64,000 nt of DNA from Thermoplasmatota archaeon. Lineage in GTDB: Archaea > Thermoplasmatota > E2 > UBA202 > JdFR-43. The first letter of the stretch is position 1, and each line of letters opens with the position of its first letter. A program made the translations under genes and the position numbers. The stretch spans positions 1 to 64,000 of the forward strand of contig JAPDJP010000015.1 of assembly GCA_029259055.1 (NCBI GenBank), in the 5' to 3' direction. The notes below the pieces were generated by a model. It was not told the origin of the DNA, made no database searches, and saw only the letters and a list, made by a program, of their open reading frames with translations. Shown one piece after another: positions 29,823 to 39,200 of the stretch.

Positions 29823-31004
29823 TTAGGTAACAACCCATCCAGGCCCAACCTGGGCGTATATTCTTGCAATATTTATTCTAACTATAATATTTTGCAAATT
29901 GAGCAAAACAAAATTTTCTCCTTCCGTTACTCTTCCATTGAGCTCTTCTTTAAGGAAATCCTTCCAAGCAGAAGGATAGAGAGTAGTAATATTTATTGTT
30001 ACATTTGTTGCATAATAAATATAGCTGGTCCAGCTTGAAAAATTCGTTCTTATAGAAAATGTTCCATAACCTGCTGCTCCTGTTTTGCCAGCAACACCAA
30101 CTATATTAATTAAAGTAAGATTAAAAGTTTGATTATTAGCTATTAGCATGGGAGGGAATAACATTGTATTTCCTCCCGCCTGACTTAAAATAACAGCTCC
30201 TCCCTCATAGATATAATCTTGGTCAACAAAATAGGCATTTTGAGAGGAATATTTTATTGTACCCAACTTGTTTGTTTGGCTAATTTGTACATTTTGAAAT
30301 CTAAGACAATTTATTATAAAAGTGCCATTTGATGAGCCATTTATTGAAATATTATATGGGGTAGGAAAGTTTTGTAATATATCTTTAAATTTATAATCCT
30401 CATTCAGTAAATTAATTCTGTAACTTATTCCATCCTTTAATGCAACAGCTATTGGTTGGCTAAAAATTATTTGAGTATTGTTTATTACAGTAAGATTAAT
30501 CTGTACAAAATTATTTACAGTGCCAACCTCTACAGAAATATTTGCACTAAGAACAGATAAATTATAAGTATCTCCCTTTTGCAAATTCTCTATATACAAT
30601 TCAAGCTCATTTACTTTTAGTATATTTGTTATTTCCCCTATATTATTTTCAAAGGAATATAATACCGCCTTCATCCCATCGCCATTTATTGATATGCTAA
30701 AATTGCTCGAATTGCTTGATAGTATTTGCAAAGAACCAAAAGCTCTAGAGGTGACAAAGTAAGGCAATTCTTTACTACCTAAAGTAATAGAATTTATCAA
30801 GGGCGACTCACTCCTTTCTATCGCCTGTAAATCGACGGAATATTTTAAGCTAGCAAATTGATTTGCAACCAAATCCATGTGTTCCGCTTCCCTTTCCTTC
30901 ATCCATCTCGGAATATAATATGTTTGAATAGTTATTAGCATGATGGCAAATAAAGTGACAATGAGAATTGCGACGATGACGCCAACCTGCCCCTTCCTAT
31001 TCAT
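29823..31004 (-). CDS. Probable separate pilin-like (class III signal/TM N-terminus) protein starting inside the fused ORF
   Basis: In-frame ATG at 31004: MNRKGQVGVIVAILIVTLFAIMLITIQTYYIPRWMKEREAEHMDLV; GAGGGG SD-like 10 nt upstream. Confidence 0.6.
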   Translation of the reverse strand: MNRKGQVGVIVAILIVTLFAIMLITIQTYYIPRWMKEREAEHMDLVANQFASLKYSVDLQAIERSESPLINSITLGSKELPYFVTSRAFGSLQILSSNSSNFSISINGDGMKAVLYSFENNIGEITNILKVNELELYIENLQKGDTYNLSVLSANISVEVGTVNNFVQINLTVINNTQIIFSQPIAVALKDGISYRINLLNEDYKFKDILQNFPTPYNISINGSSNGTFIINCLRFQNVQISQTNKLGTIKYSSQNAYFVDQDYIYEGGAVILSQAGGNTMLFPPMLIANNQTFNLTLINIVGVAGKTGAAGYGTFSIRTNFSSWTSYIYYATNVTINITTLYPSAWKDFLKEELNGRVTEGENFVLLNLQNIIVRINIARIYAQVGPGWVVT

Positions 31005-33698
31005 GCTATTAAATCCCCTCTTTTTAAATAACTTTACGATATTTGCAAAAATAATGGCTACTAAGGCAATTATTATTATAATTAAAATTGTGTTATCTTT
31101 GCTACTTTTAATTTCAAATTTTGCTATATTAGAAAATTCTTTTCCATCATATGCTCTTGCCTCCACAATATGCTTACCCTTTAATTTGATTTCATAACTC
31201 CAATTTCCTTGCTCCCATTCCCCTATATCGATCCAGCTACCATTATCTATCCTTATTTCAATTTTTAAAACATCTCCATCTTCATCCTTTACTATTCCTC
31301 TTATAACACCATTTTTACATTCATATATGGAAATATACGGTTTATGATTATTATTTACATAAATACATATTGAATCAGTTGCATAATCTTTACCATCATA
31401 TGCCCTCGCCTCTATAATATGCATTCCATTTTTTAATTCTGTTGTATCTATTTCATAATACCAGCTCAAATTTTCTACCAAAATCCAGCTACCATTATCT
31501 ATCCTTATTTCAATTTTTAAAACGTCTCCATCCTCATCGTTGGCAATACCTCTAATCATAATAGAATTATTAACGTAACTTCCATTTTCTGGATATAAAA
31601 TATGAATTTCAGGAGGAGTATTTTGAACCACAGAACTTGTTACAAAATTTGCAATAATTGTCTTATTCTCATTCATTACAACTTGTATAACATTTTCATA
31701 ACCCACAGCATCCCCGCCCCATCCAGCAAATCTATAATTTGAATATGCATATGCTATCAATGTTACTTTCGTCCCATATTCATAATTTTTTTTCAATGGA
31801 TTAATATGGACATATCCAGAATTTGGAGGATTTATTATAACAGATAGCTCGTATTTTTTATATTTCAATATAACAATTTTGCTTATGTTGCCAATGCATC
31901 CATCATCATCTGTTATAGTAAGAGTAACATTGTATATTCCATCATCAGAATAGGAATGAGTGACAACGCTTCCATATGCAACATATCCATCTCCAAAGTC
32001 CCATGTATAGTTTACAATGTAGCCATCTAAATCATAACTTGAAGAAGCATTGAATATAACGGTATTGTTCACAATTTCATATGAGAAATTAGCAAAAGGT
32101 TTTCTATTCATTACAACAATTTTTTTTGTTATGTTGCCAATCAATCCATCATTATCAACAACTCTCAAAGTAACATTGTATATACCATCATCATTCCATG
32201 AATGCTCAACTACATCACCACTTTCATCAAATATACCATCACCATTCCAATCCCATTCATATGATACAATAGAGCCATCTAAATCATAACTTAATGAGCC
32301 ATTGAAAATAACGGACTCAAAAGTATATGGATTTAAAGGCATAAAGGAAAAATTGGCAATAGGAGGAGATAATATAAGAGCGTATGTTGTATCTACAGCA
32401 ATGCCTCCATAATTATCAACAACTGTAAGAACAACAGTATAATTTCCTGGACTGCTATAGGAGTGAGTAACAACTTTTCCATATCCAACGCTTCCATCCC
32501 CAAAATTCCATGTATAATTTACAATGTAGCCATCTAAATCATAACTTGAAGAAGCATTGAATAAAATGCTTTGATTTACAATTGCATAGTAAGCTCCTCC
32601 TGCATTTGCAAAAGGTATGGAATTTCTAACATCAATTTTTTTGCTTATGTTACCAACGCATCCATCATTATCAACAACTGTTAGAATAACAGTATAATTT
32701 CCTGGGTTATTATAGGAATGGGTGACAACTCCTCCATGTCCAACATACCCATCCCCAAAATCCCATGTATAATTTACAATGTAGCCATCTAAATCATAAC
32801 TTGATGAAGCATTGAATAAAATACTTTGATTAATATACGGGTTTAAAGGCACAAAAGAAAAATTTGCAATAGGGGGAATTAATTCCATTATTGTTATACT
32901 CTTGTTTTCTACATATGCATATATAATGTTGTTATACCAGTCACTTATGGTAACATTGGATAAACAAATTTCCGTTTTTCCATATGATAATGGTTTAAAA
33001 TTGATTCTTGCAACATATCCGCTCCCATTTGTAACATTTGAGATTGCAACGATTCTTACTCCATTAGAAATATTATTCCAATATACATTTACAGATTCAT
33101 TCCCTATCTCTCCATTTTCAATTTCTTCTATGCATAAATAGCTCTTGTTATATAATAAATCAAAGTTCATGCTACTAAAATTGCTAACATTGTATATCAT
33201 TATGTCAGCATAAAAATTCTTTTTAACAACATCCGGGGAAGAAACTTTTAAAAGCGTTGGTGTTAAAATAACGCTTTTATTAAGCCAGCTTACATTTATT
33301 TTATTTCCATGCACATCACTTAAATTTCCATATATTTTAAAATCAGCGACTCCTTTTCCAATACTCTTAAATTTAACTATAGAAAGATATCCATCGCCAC
33401 TAATTCCAGTAAGACCGGCATCTTGAACTATTTTGCAGATTCCATCATATGAATTATAGTTAACTCCTATACTATAATTTTCTATGCTTCCATTATATAC
33501 TCCTATCAATTGCAAAATAGATGAATTATAAACAATAATATAATCTGCGGCAGAAAAATTACTTAGGTTATAAGCCATAATATATAAATTGATTTCATTT
33601 CCAGTTAGTACTATAGATGGACAGGAAAGCTGTATAGTTGCAGCTATTGAAGTTACTGCAAATGCATTAAGTGCCAATATTACTACTAATAATTTCAT
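29823..33698 (-). CDS. Giant surface protein: two N-terminal cohesin-like domains, multiple PKD, InlB-like and Ig-like domains, TM segment, then an in-frame pilin-like protein
   Basis: Cohesin-like: TGNEINLYIMAYNLSNFSAADYIIVYNSSILQLIGV...GDGYLSIVKFKSIGKGVADFKI...LSDVHGNKI; PKD: SYDLDGYIVNYTWDFGDGYV...HSYNNPGNYTVILTVVDNDG; TM TILIIIIIALVAIIFANIVKLFKKRG. Confidence 0.85.
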   Translation of the reverse strand: MKLLVVILALNAFAVTSIAATIQLSCPSIVLTGNEINLYIMAYNLSNFSAADYIIVYNSSILQLIGVYNGSIENYSIGVNYNSYDGICKIVQDAGLTGISGDGYLSIVKFKSIGKGVADFKIYGNLSDVHGNKINVSWLNKSVILTPTLLKVSSPDVVKKNFYADIMIYNVSNFSSMNFDLLYNKSYLCIEEIENGEIGNESVNVYWNNISNGVRIVAISNVTNGSGYVARINFKPLSYGKTEICLSNVTISDWYNNIIYAYVENKSITIMELIPPIANFSFVPLNPYINQSILFNASSSYDLDGYIVNYTWDFGDGYVGHGGVVTHSYNNPGNYTVILTVVDNDGCVGNISKKIDVRNSIPFANAGGAYYAIVNQSILFNASSSYDLDGYIVNYTWNFGDGSVGYGKVVTHSYSSPGNYTVVLTVVDNYGGIAVDTTYALILSPPIANFSFMPLNPYTFESVIFNGSLSYDLDGSIVSYEWDWNGDGIFDESGDVVEHSWNDDGIYNVTLRVVDNDGLIGNITKKIVVMNRKPFANFSYEIVNNTVIFNASSSYDLDGYIVNYTWDFGDGYVAYGSVVTHSYSDDGIYNVTLTITDDDGCIGNISKIVILKYKKYELSVIINPPNSGYVHINPLKKNYEYGTKVTLIAYAYSNYRFAGWGGDAVGYENVIQVVMNENKTIIANFVTSSVVQNTPPEIHILYPENGSYVNNSIMIRGIANDEDGDVLKIEIRIDNGSWILVENLSWYYEIDTTELKNGMHIIEARAYDGKDYATDSICIYVNNNHKPYISIYECKNGVIRGIVKDEDGDVLKIEIRIDNGSWIDIGEWEQGNWSYEIKLKGKHIVEARAYDGKEFSNIAKFEIKSSKDNTILIIIIIALVAIIFANIVKLFKKRGFNSMNRKGQVGVIVAILIVTLFAIMLITIQTYYIPRWMKEREAEHMDLVANQFASLKYSVDLQAIERSESPLINSITLGSKELPYFVTSRAFGSLQILSSNSSNFSISINGDGMKAVLYSFENNIGEITNILKVNELELYIENLQKGDTYNLSVLSANISVEVGTVNNFVQINLTVINNTQIIFSQPIAVALKDGISYRINLLNEDYKFKDILQNFPTPYNISINGSSNGTFIINCLRFQNVQISQTNKLGTIKYSSQNAYFVDQDYIYEGGAVILSQAGGNTMLFPPMLIANNQTFNLTLINIVGVAGKTGAAGYGTFSIRTNFSSWTSYIYYATNVTINITTLYPSAWKDFLKEELNGRVTEGENFVLLNLQNIIVRINIARIYAQVGPGWVVT
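31877..32366. repeat. ~490-bp near-identical repeat, copy A (PKD-pair module)
   Basis: Matches 36726..37215 at constant offset 4849; both encode PPIANFSFMPLNPYTFESVIFNGSLSYDLDGSIVSYEWDWNGDGIFDESGDVVEHSWNDDGIYNVTLRVVDNDGLIG...; the 79-aa antisense ORFs 32050..32289 and 36899..37138 in the track are identical. Confidence 0.95.
32885..33640 (-). other. Two tandem cohesin-like domain-coding segments
   Basis: Two repeats of the pattern 'nVSNFSxxxFDLLYNxSxLxIxxIxNGxI...GxGYxxxIxFKxxxxGxxxIxLSNVxxxDxxxNxI...'. Confidence 0.7.
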
Positions 33699-36205
33699 GC
33701 TTTCCCTAATATTTTATTTATAAGCATTTCCATATCTTCCTGATTAACATTCCCATTTTTATCTACATCTGCTGGTGGGGTGGGGGTATCGATTCCCGCC
33801 AAAATTCTCTCCATTTTAGTAATGTCCATTGCATTTAGCTTTCCATCTAAATTGGCATCCCCTCTTTTATATACAGTTACTTCTATTTCTTTTGAATAAA
33901 CTCCTCCATATTCATCTGTTGCTAACAAAATAACGGTATATTTACCAGCTCTTCTATAAACGTGCGTAACATTCTTCCCATATGCAATGCTCCCGTCCCC
34001 AAAATCCCATTTCCATGAAATAATGTTTCCGCTCGAATTGTCATAGAAATAGCCTGTTTCATTTTCAAATAAGAAAGAATATGAAAAGTTTATTGATACA
34101 TTTTGTATTGTATGGAAAACAAAAATACCTGTTGTAGAGATATTTTTACCATCATTTACAACAACATACCATCTATATGTTTTTCCATGTTTTAAATTCA
34201 AAGCTACACATGCATATCCATTGTATGTTTCAATAGAAGAAATTTTACTTCCATTATGCCAATAGAATGTAACATTTAATATATCGTAATCCTCATCATA
34301 CACATAAATTTGGAGAGAAATATTTATTCCCACTACAGTGTCATTTTCTGGATATAAAATTGTTATATTTGGAGGATGATTTTCTTTTAACAATGTAGAA
34401 AAGTTCTTTACTTCTCCATATGCTATTCTACCATTTGAACCAACAGCAACAGCTCTATAACTATAGCATTTTCCATCTTTCAATCCAGTAATATTGACAT
34501 TGAATAAACCCGTAGTATTTACTGTTTTGACAGATGTTGTTTTCTTGCTTTTACCATCCCAGTATTCAAACCAAATGTAACAAAAATCACTCCCTCCCAA
34601 TGAAGTTAAGTTTGCGTATAAAGTAGCATTATGATATGATGCCATTGCATCCCAAGTAGCAATGGAGGGAGGAGCAGGAAGCGCCAAAGTTTTAAAAGTA
34701 AGATTTACTCCATAAGATATCCCCTTACTATTTTCAACAACAGCCCTATAGTAATACAAAGTATTTTCCTTTAAATTGGTTAATACTTCGTAAAATTCTC
34801 CAGTTGAATCCATTATCTTTTTTTGTGTTTGATTTTTTTCTCCTCCCTCCTCCCAATATTCAAACCATACCTTACAGCTGTCATCACCTCCCATATCTGT
34901 TAAATTTCCCTTTAGAATAATGGCATATTCTATTGCCCTCGTTTCCACGCTTGCTTTTATTGGTTGAGTATAGAATGTATGGTCATTTCCATAGGTTATA
35001 CCTTTATAATTTTTGGCAATTGCCCTAAAATGATAAACTTTTCCTGGCTCCAAATTATCGATTTCTATTGAAAATTCACCAACAGAATAAATATTTAGTT
35101 TTTGTGTTGTATAACCATAAGATGTTGTCTCTCCATACTCAAACCATGCTTCACAGCCATCATCCCCTCCCAAATCAGTTAGCTCTCCCCTTAATACAGC
35201 TGAATAACTTGTAACATTTTCAGCATCTAATGTTATAACAGATGGATAAATAATATGGGTTGTAAATGTTAAATCCTCTCCCACAGATGTTCCAGCAATA
35301 TTACTTGCAATAGCCCTAAAATGATATGTTGTATTAACTGTTAACCCAGATATAGTGTAATAGAACTGGGATGGCGAAGTTTTTTGGATAACCGGGGTAG
35401 AATATGCATAATCCTGCCAGTTTTCATGAAATGTTGTATCATAAACAAACCAGACTTGGCAATTCTGAGCTCCTACCCTATTTAAATACCCATTTAATGT
35501 TGCTTCATTATATCCAATATTTGTTGCCTGCTGTGTAATAACTTCTGGAATTTCTGCTGGAGTATGAAAAGTTAAATCATTTCCATAACTTGTTTTTTTG
35601 CTATTCCTAGCAACAGCTTTAAAATGGTATGTTGTATCTGGTTTTAAATTAGTAATAGCAATACTAAAGATTCCTTCTTCATATAGTGTTAATTTTTGTG
35701 TTGTATAACCATAAGATGCTGTTTCCCCATATTTAAACCATACCTTACAGCTGTCATCCCCTCCCAAATCAGTTAGCTCTCCCCTTAATACAGCTGAATA
35801 ACTTGTAACATTTTCAGCATCTAATGTTATAATGCTTGGACTCCCAATCAATGAAAAACTTATATTTTTTGAAGGTTGACTAACATCTAAAATAAAAGAT
35901 TTGCTATTTTCTTCCCCATTATAACTACAATATACCGTGATTGTGTCCCCATCTTCACAATTTGGCAGATTATATAAATTGGCTTGATAATAACCATTTT
36001 GTTGAGTTGAAACCGAAATTTGCGTTGATTTATCAACATCTTTTATTATAACAGATACGCCAGCTGGCAAAGGCTCCCCATCGCTATTTTTTATGTATCC
36101 ATATACTGGAAATGGCTGGTCCAGCGCTTTTCCTCTATCAATTACTTCTATGGTTGTAAAGAGTATTAACAAACCAACAAACAAACTTTTTATTTTTTTA
36201 TTCAT
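33695..36205 (-). CDS. Secreted protein with repeated Fn3-like domains, PKD domain and C-terminal type I dockerin
   Basis: Repeats NVTSYSAVLRGELTDLGGDDSCKVWFKYGETASYGYTT; PKD WKWDFGDGSIAYGKNVTHVYRRAGKYTV; C-terminus GDANLDGKLNAMDITKMERILAGI...ADVDKNGNVNQEDMEMLINKIL. Confidence 0.88.
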   Translation of the reverse strand: MNKKIKSLFVGLLILFTTIEVIDRGKALDQPFPVYGYIKNSDGEPLPAGVSVIIKDVDKSTQISVSTQQNGYYQANLYNLPNCEDGDTITVYCSYNGEENSKSFILDVSQPSKNISFSLIGSPSIITLDAENVTSYSAVLRGELTDLGGDDSCKVWFKYGETASYGYTTQKLTLYEEGIFSIAITNLKPDTTYHFKAVARNSKKTSYGNDLTFHTPAEIPEVITQQATNIGYNEATLNGYLNRVGAQNCQVWFVYDTTFHENWQDYAYSTPVIQKTSPSQFYYTISGLTVNTTYHFRAIASNIAGTSVGEDLTFTTHIIYPSVITLDAENVTSYSAVLRGELTDLGGDDGCEAWFEYGETTSYGYTTQKLNIYSVGEFSIEIDNLEPGKVYHFRAIAKNYKGITYGNDHTFYTQPIKASVETRAIEYAIILKGNLTDMGGDDSCKVWFEYWEEGGEKNQTQKKIMDSTGEFYEVLTNLKENTLYYYRAVVENSKGISYGVNLTFKTLALPAPPSIATWDAMASYHNATLYANLTSLGGSDFCYIWFEYWDGKSKKTTSVKTVNTTGLFNVNITGLKDGKCYSYRAVAVGSNGRIAYGEVKNFSTLLKENHPPNITILYPENDTVVGINISLQIYVYDEDYDILNVTFYWHNGSKISSIETYNGYACVALNLKHGKTYRWYVVVNDGKNISTTGIFVFHTIQNVSINFSYSFLFENETGYFYDNSSGNIISWKWDFGDGSIAYGKNVTHVYRRAGKYTVILLATDEYGGVYSKEIEVTVYKRGDANLDGKLNAMDITKMERILAGIDTPTPPADVDKNGNVNQEDMEMLINKILGKA
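33698..33870 (-). other. Dockerin type I domain-coding segment
   Basis: Two Ca-binding loops DANLDGKLNAMD and DVDKNGNVNQED with following helices, at the very C-terminus. Confidence 0.85.
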
Positions 36206-39200
36206 CCTATCACCTCCATTAAAAAGCTACCAGAATTTGCAACCCTCAAAACGACACAATCCCCCGGTTCAATAACAAAATCATAAGAGGAAGGAGAAAC
36301 ACCAACTATATAATCATCAAACCCCCCTTTATTAACATTCCATTTACTTATTACACTCCCTTCTGGCATAATATCACTTCCTATTAATTCAGCAAGCTGA
36401 GAAGCCTTTATTGATTGGCTCAGCCATGGAATATAATTGACAACATTTTTTTGATTTTTAACTAAAGAGATTTTAGTATCAACCCTTACAATTTTTGAAA
36501 TGCTATCGTTATACTCACCATTAAAAATCGTAAGAGTAACATTGTAATAATTTCCTAATGGATAAGTATGGCTTGTATTTCTATCCATGCATTTCTTACC
36601 ATCCCCAAAATCCCAAAGCCAGGCAGAAGCACCTTTTGATAAATCAATAAAATCTATTTTTTGTTTAGATACCGGATTCTCAGGTATATATGTAAAATTA
36701 GCTATTAGGATTATTATTTCCAAATTTTTGCTTATGTTGCCAATGCATCCATCATCATCTGTTATAGTAAGAGTAACATTGTATATTCCATCATCAGAAT
36801 AGGAATGGGTAACAACGCTTCCATATGCAACGCTTCCATCTCCAAAGTTCCATGTATAATTTACAATGTAGCCATCTAAATCATAACTTGAAGAAGCATT
36901 GAATATAACGGTATTGTTCACAATTTCATATGAGAAATTAGCAAAAGGTTTTCTATTCATTACAACAATTTTTTTTGTTATGTTGCCAATCAATCCATCA
37001 TTATCAACAACTCTCAAAGTAACATTGTATATACCATCATCATTCCATGAATGCTCAACTACATCACCACTTTCATCAAATATACCATCACCATTCCAAT
37101 CCCATTCATATGATACAATAGAGCCATCTAAATCATAACTTAATGAGCCATTGAAAATAACGGACTCAAAAGTATATGGATTTAAAGGCATAAAGGAAAA
37201 ATTGGCAATAGGAGGGGAAGTTAAATTGAAAGAATAGATATTTGATTTAATGCCATTTAATTCATCTTTTGCAAAAATGTAAAATTCATATTTTCCATAT
37301 TCAAAACTTGAATTGTAATAATAAGTATCGTTTAATCCTTTAGTCATTTTTGCAGAAAAATTAGAAAAATTAATCCACACTTCCTTTACTTCAATATTAT
37401 CTATAACAATGCAGGAAATATTTACATATTCATTAATAAGAATGCTCACATTTCTTATTTCAGGTGGGTCATTATCAATTATATTAACAATTTTCTCCCC
37501 CGTACTATTCCAATTCCCGAATTCATCTTTTGCTACAATCATATAATGCAAAATAGTTTCATTAGCAACAATAATCTCTTTAATCCAATAATCTCCAGAT
37601 TTTTCCATACTTTCATTATAATGGCTTCCATTATACCAGTATTCAACAAATGCTGTTACATTACTTTTATCGCTTATACTTGCATTAAAAATAAAAGAAT
37701 CACCAGTTGTCGGTATGGAAGTTAAATCCTTTATTGTTGGCTTTTCAATATCTATGAAATTTGCAACCAAGCTTTTATTTGAATCTAACAAAATTTGAAT
37801 AGTTTCATTCACACTGCTTACATCCCCGCTCCAATAAGCAAATTCATAGCCATCATATGCATATGCAGTTATGGTTATGTAACCATATCCATATAAACCG
37901 CTAGATGGAACAGTATATCCAGCATTTGGAGGAAATATGCTTATATTTAGCTTAAAAGCTTTTGTTTTAAAATGCCATATACAACTCATATTTTCAATTT
38001 TGCCATCATTTACAACAACATACCAGTAATATGTTTTATTATATTCTAAATTAAGCTGGCATTCAACATTTCCAGAAACATTTTCAAATTCCGCTACCAA
38101 TTCATCATTCAAATAGAAATAAACATGCAATGAATCATTATCCACATCATATATATATGCTATTAAGCTAACATTTTTTGAAACAATGGAATTATTTTCT
38201 GGCTCTAATAAATGAATAATTGGAGGATGATTATACATAACAATTTTACTTACGTTACCAACGCATCCATCATTATCAACAACTGTAAGAACAACAGTAT
38301 AATTTCCTGTATTACTATAAGAATGAGTAACAACTTTTCCATGTCCAACGCTTCCATCTCCAAAATCCCATGTATAATTTACAATGTAGCCATCTAAATC
38401 ATAACTTGAAGAAGCATTGAATATAACAGTATTGTTCACAATTTCATATGAGAAATTAGCAATAGGTTTTTGTAGAACATTTATTGATACAGTATCATAT
38501 AATTTTGTTCCTAAAATATCAATTACTGTTAAATTAGCAACAGAAGAAATATTATAAGTACATGTTATGGAAAAATTACCAGATAAATTCCCAACATATT
38601 CAGCTATTCCGTCGTTATTTATGTCCAGTTTCCATATAGAAATTTCTCCGTCTATATTAATGTAGAATGTAACTGTAAGGGGGGCGCATCCCTGATTTAT
38701 ATTTACAGATAAATTACAGAAAGGCTCTTTAATTATTTTAAAGGAATATGTAGAAGAAACATTAACATTTCCATTAATGTCAATGGCACATATAAAGAAA
38801 TAATATGTTCCTACCATGGAATATGTTTGGTTTATATAGCGATTAGAGATTTTTTGCATGCTACCGTCTGGATAGGTTATATTAATCCATGTTTCCTTTA
38901 TACCTGCATTATCTGTAACATTGCAGGATATGTTAACGTATTTACCTTTATATTGAATCGATGGATTTATATTAATATCTAAAATTTTTGGTGGCAGATT
39001 ATCCGATACAGTTTTAAAATACCATATACAACTCATATTTTCAATTTTGCCATCATTTACAACAACATACCAGTAATATGTTTTATTATATTCTAAATAA
39101 AGCTGGCATTCAACATTTCCAGAAACATTTTCAAATTCCGCTACCAATTCATCATTCAAATAGAAATAAACATGCAATGAATCATTATCCACATCATATA

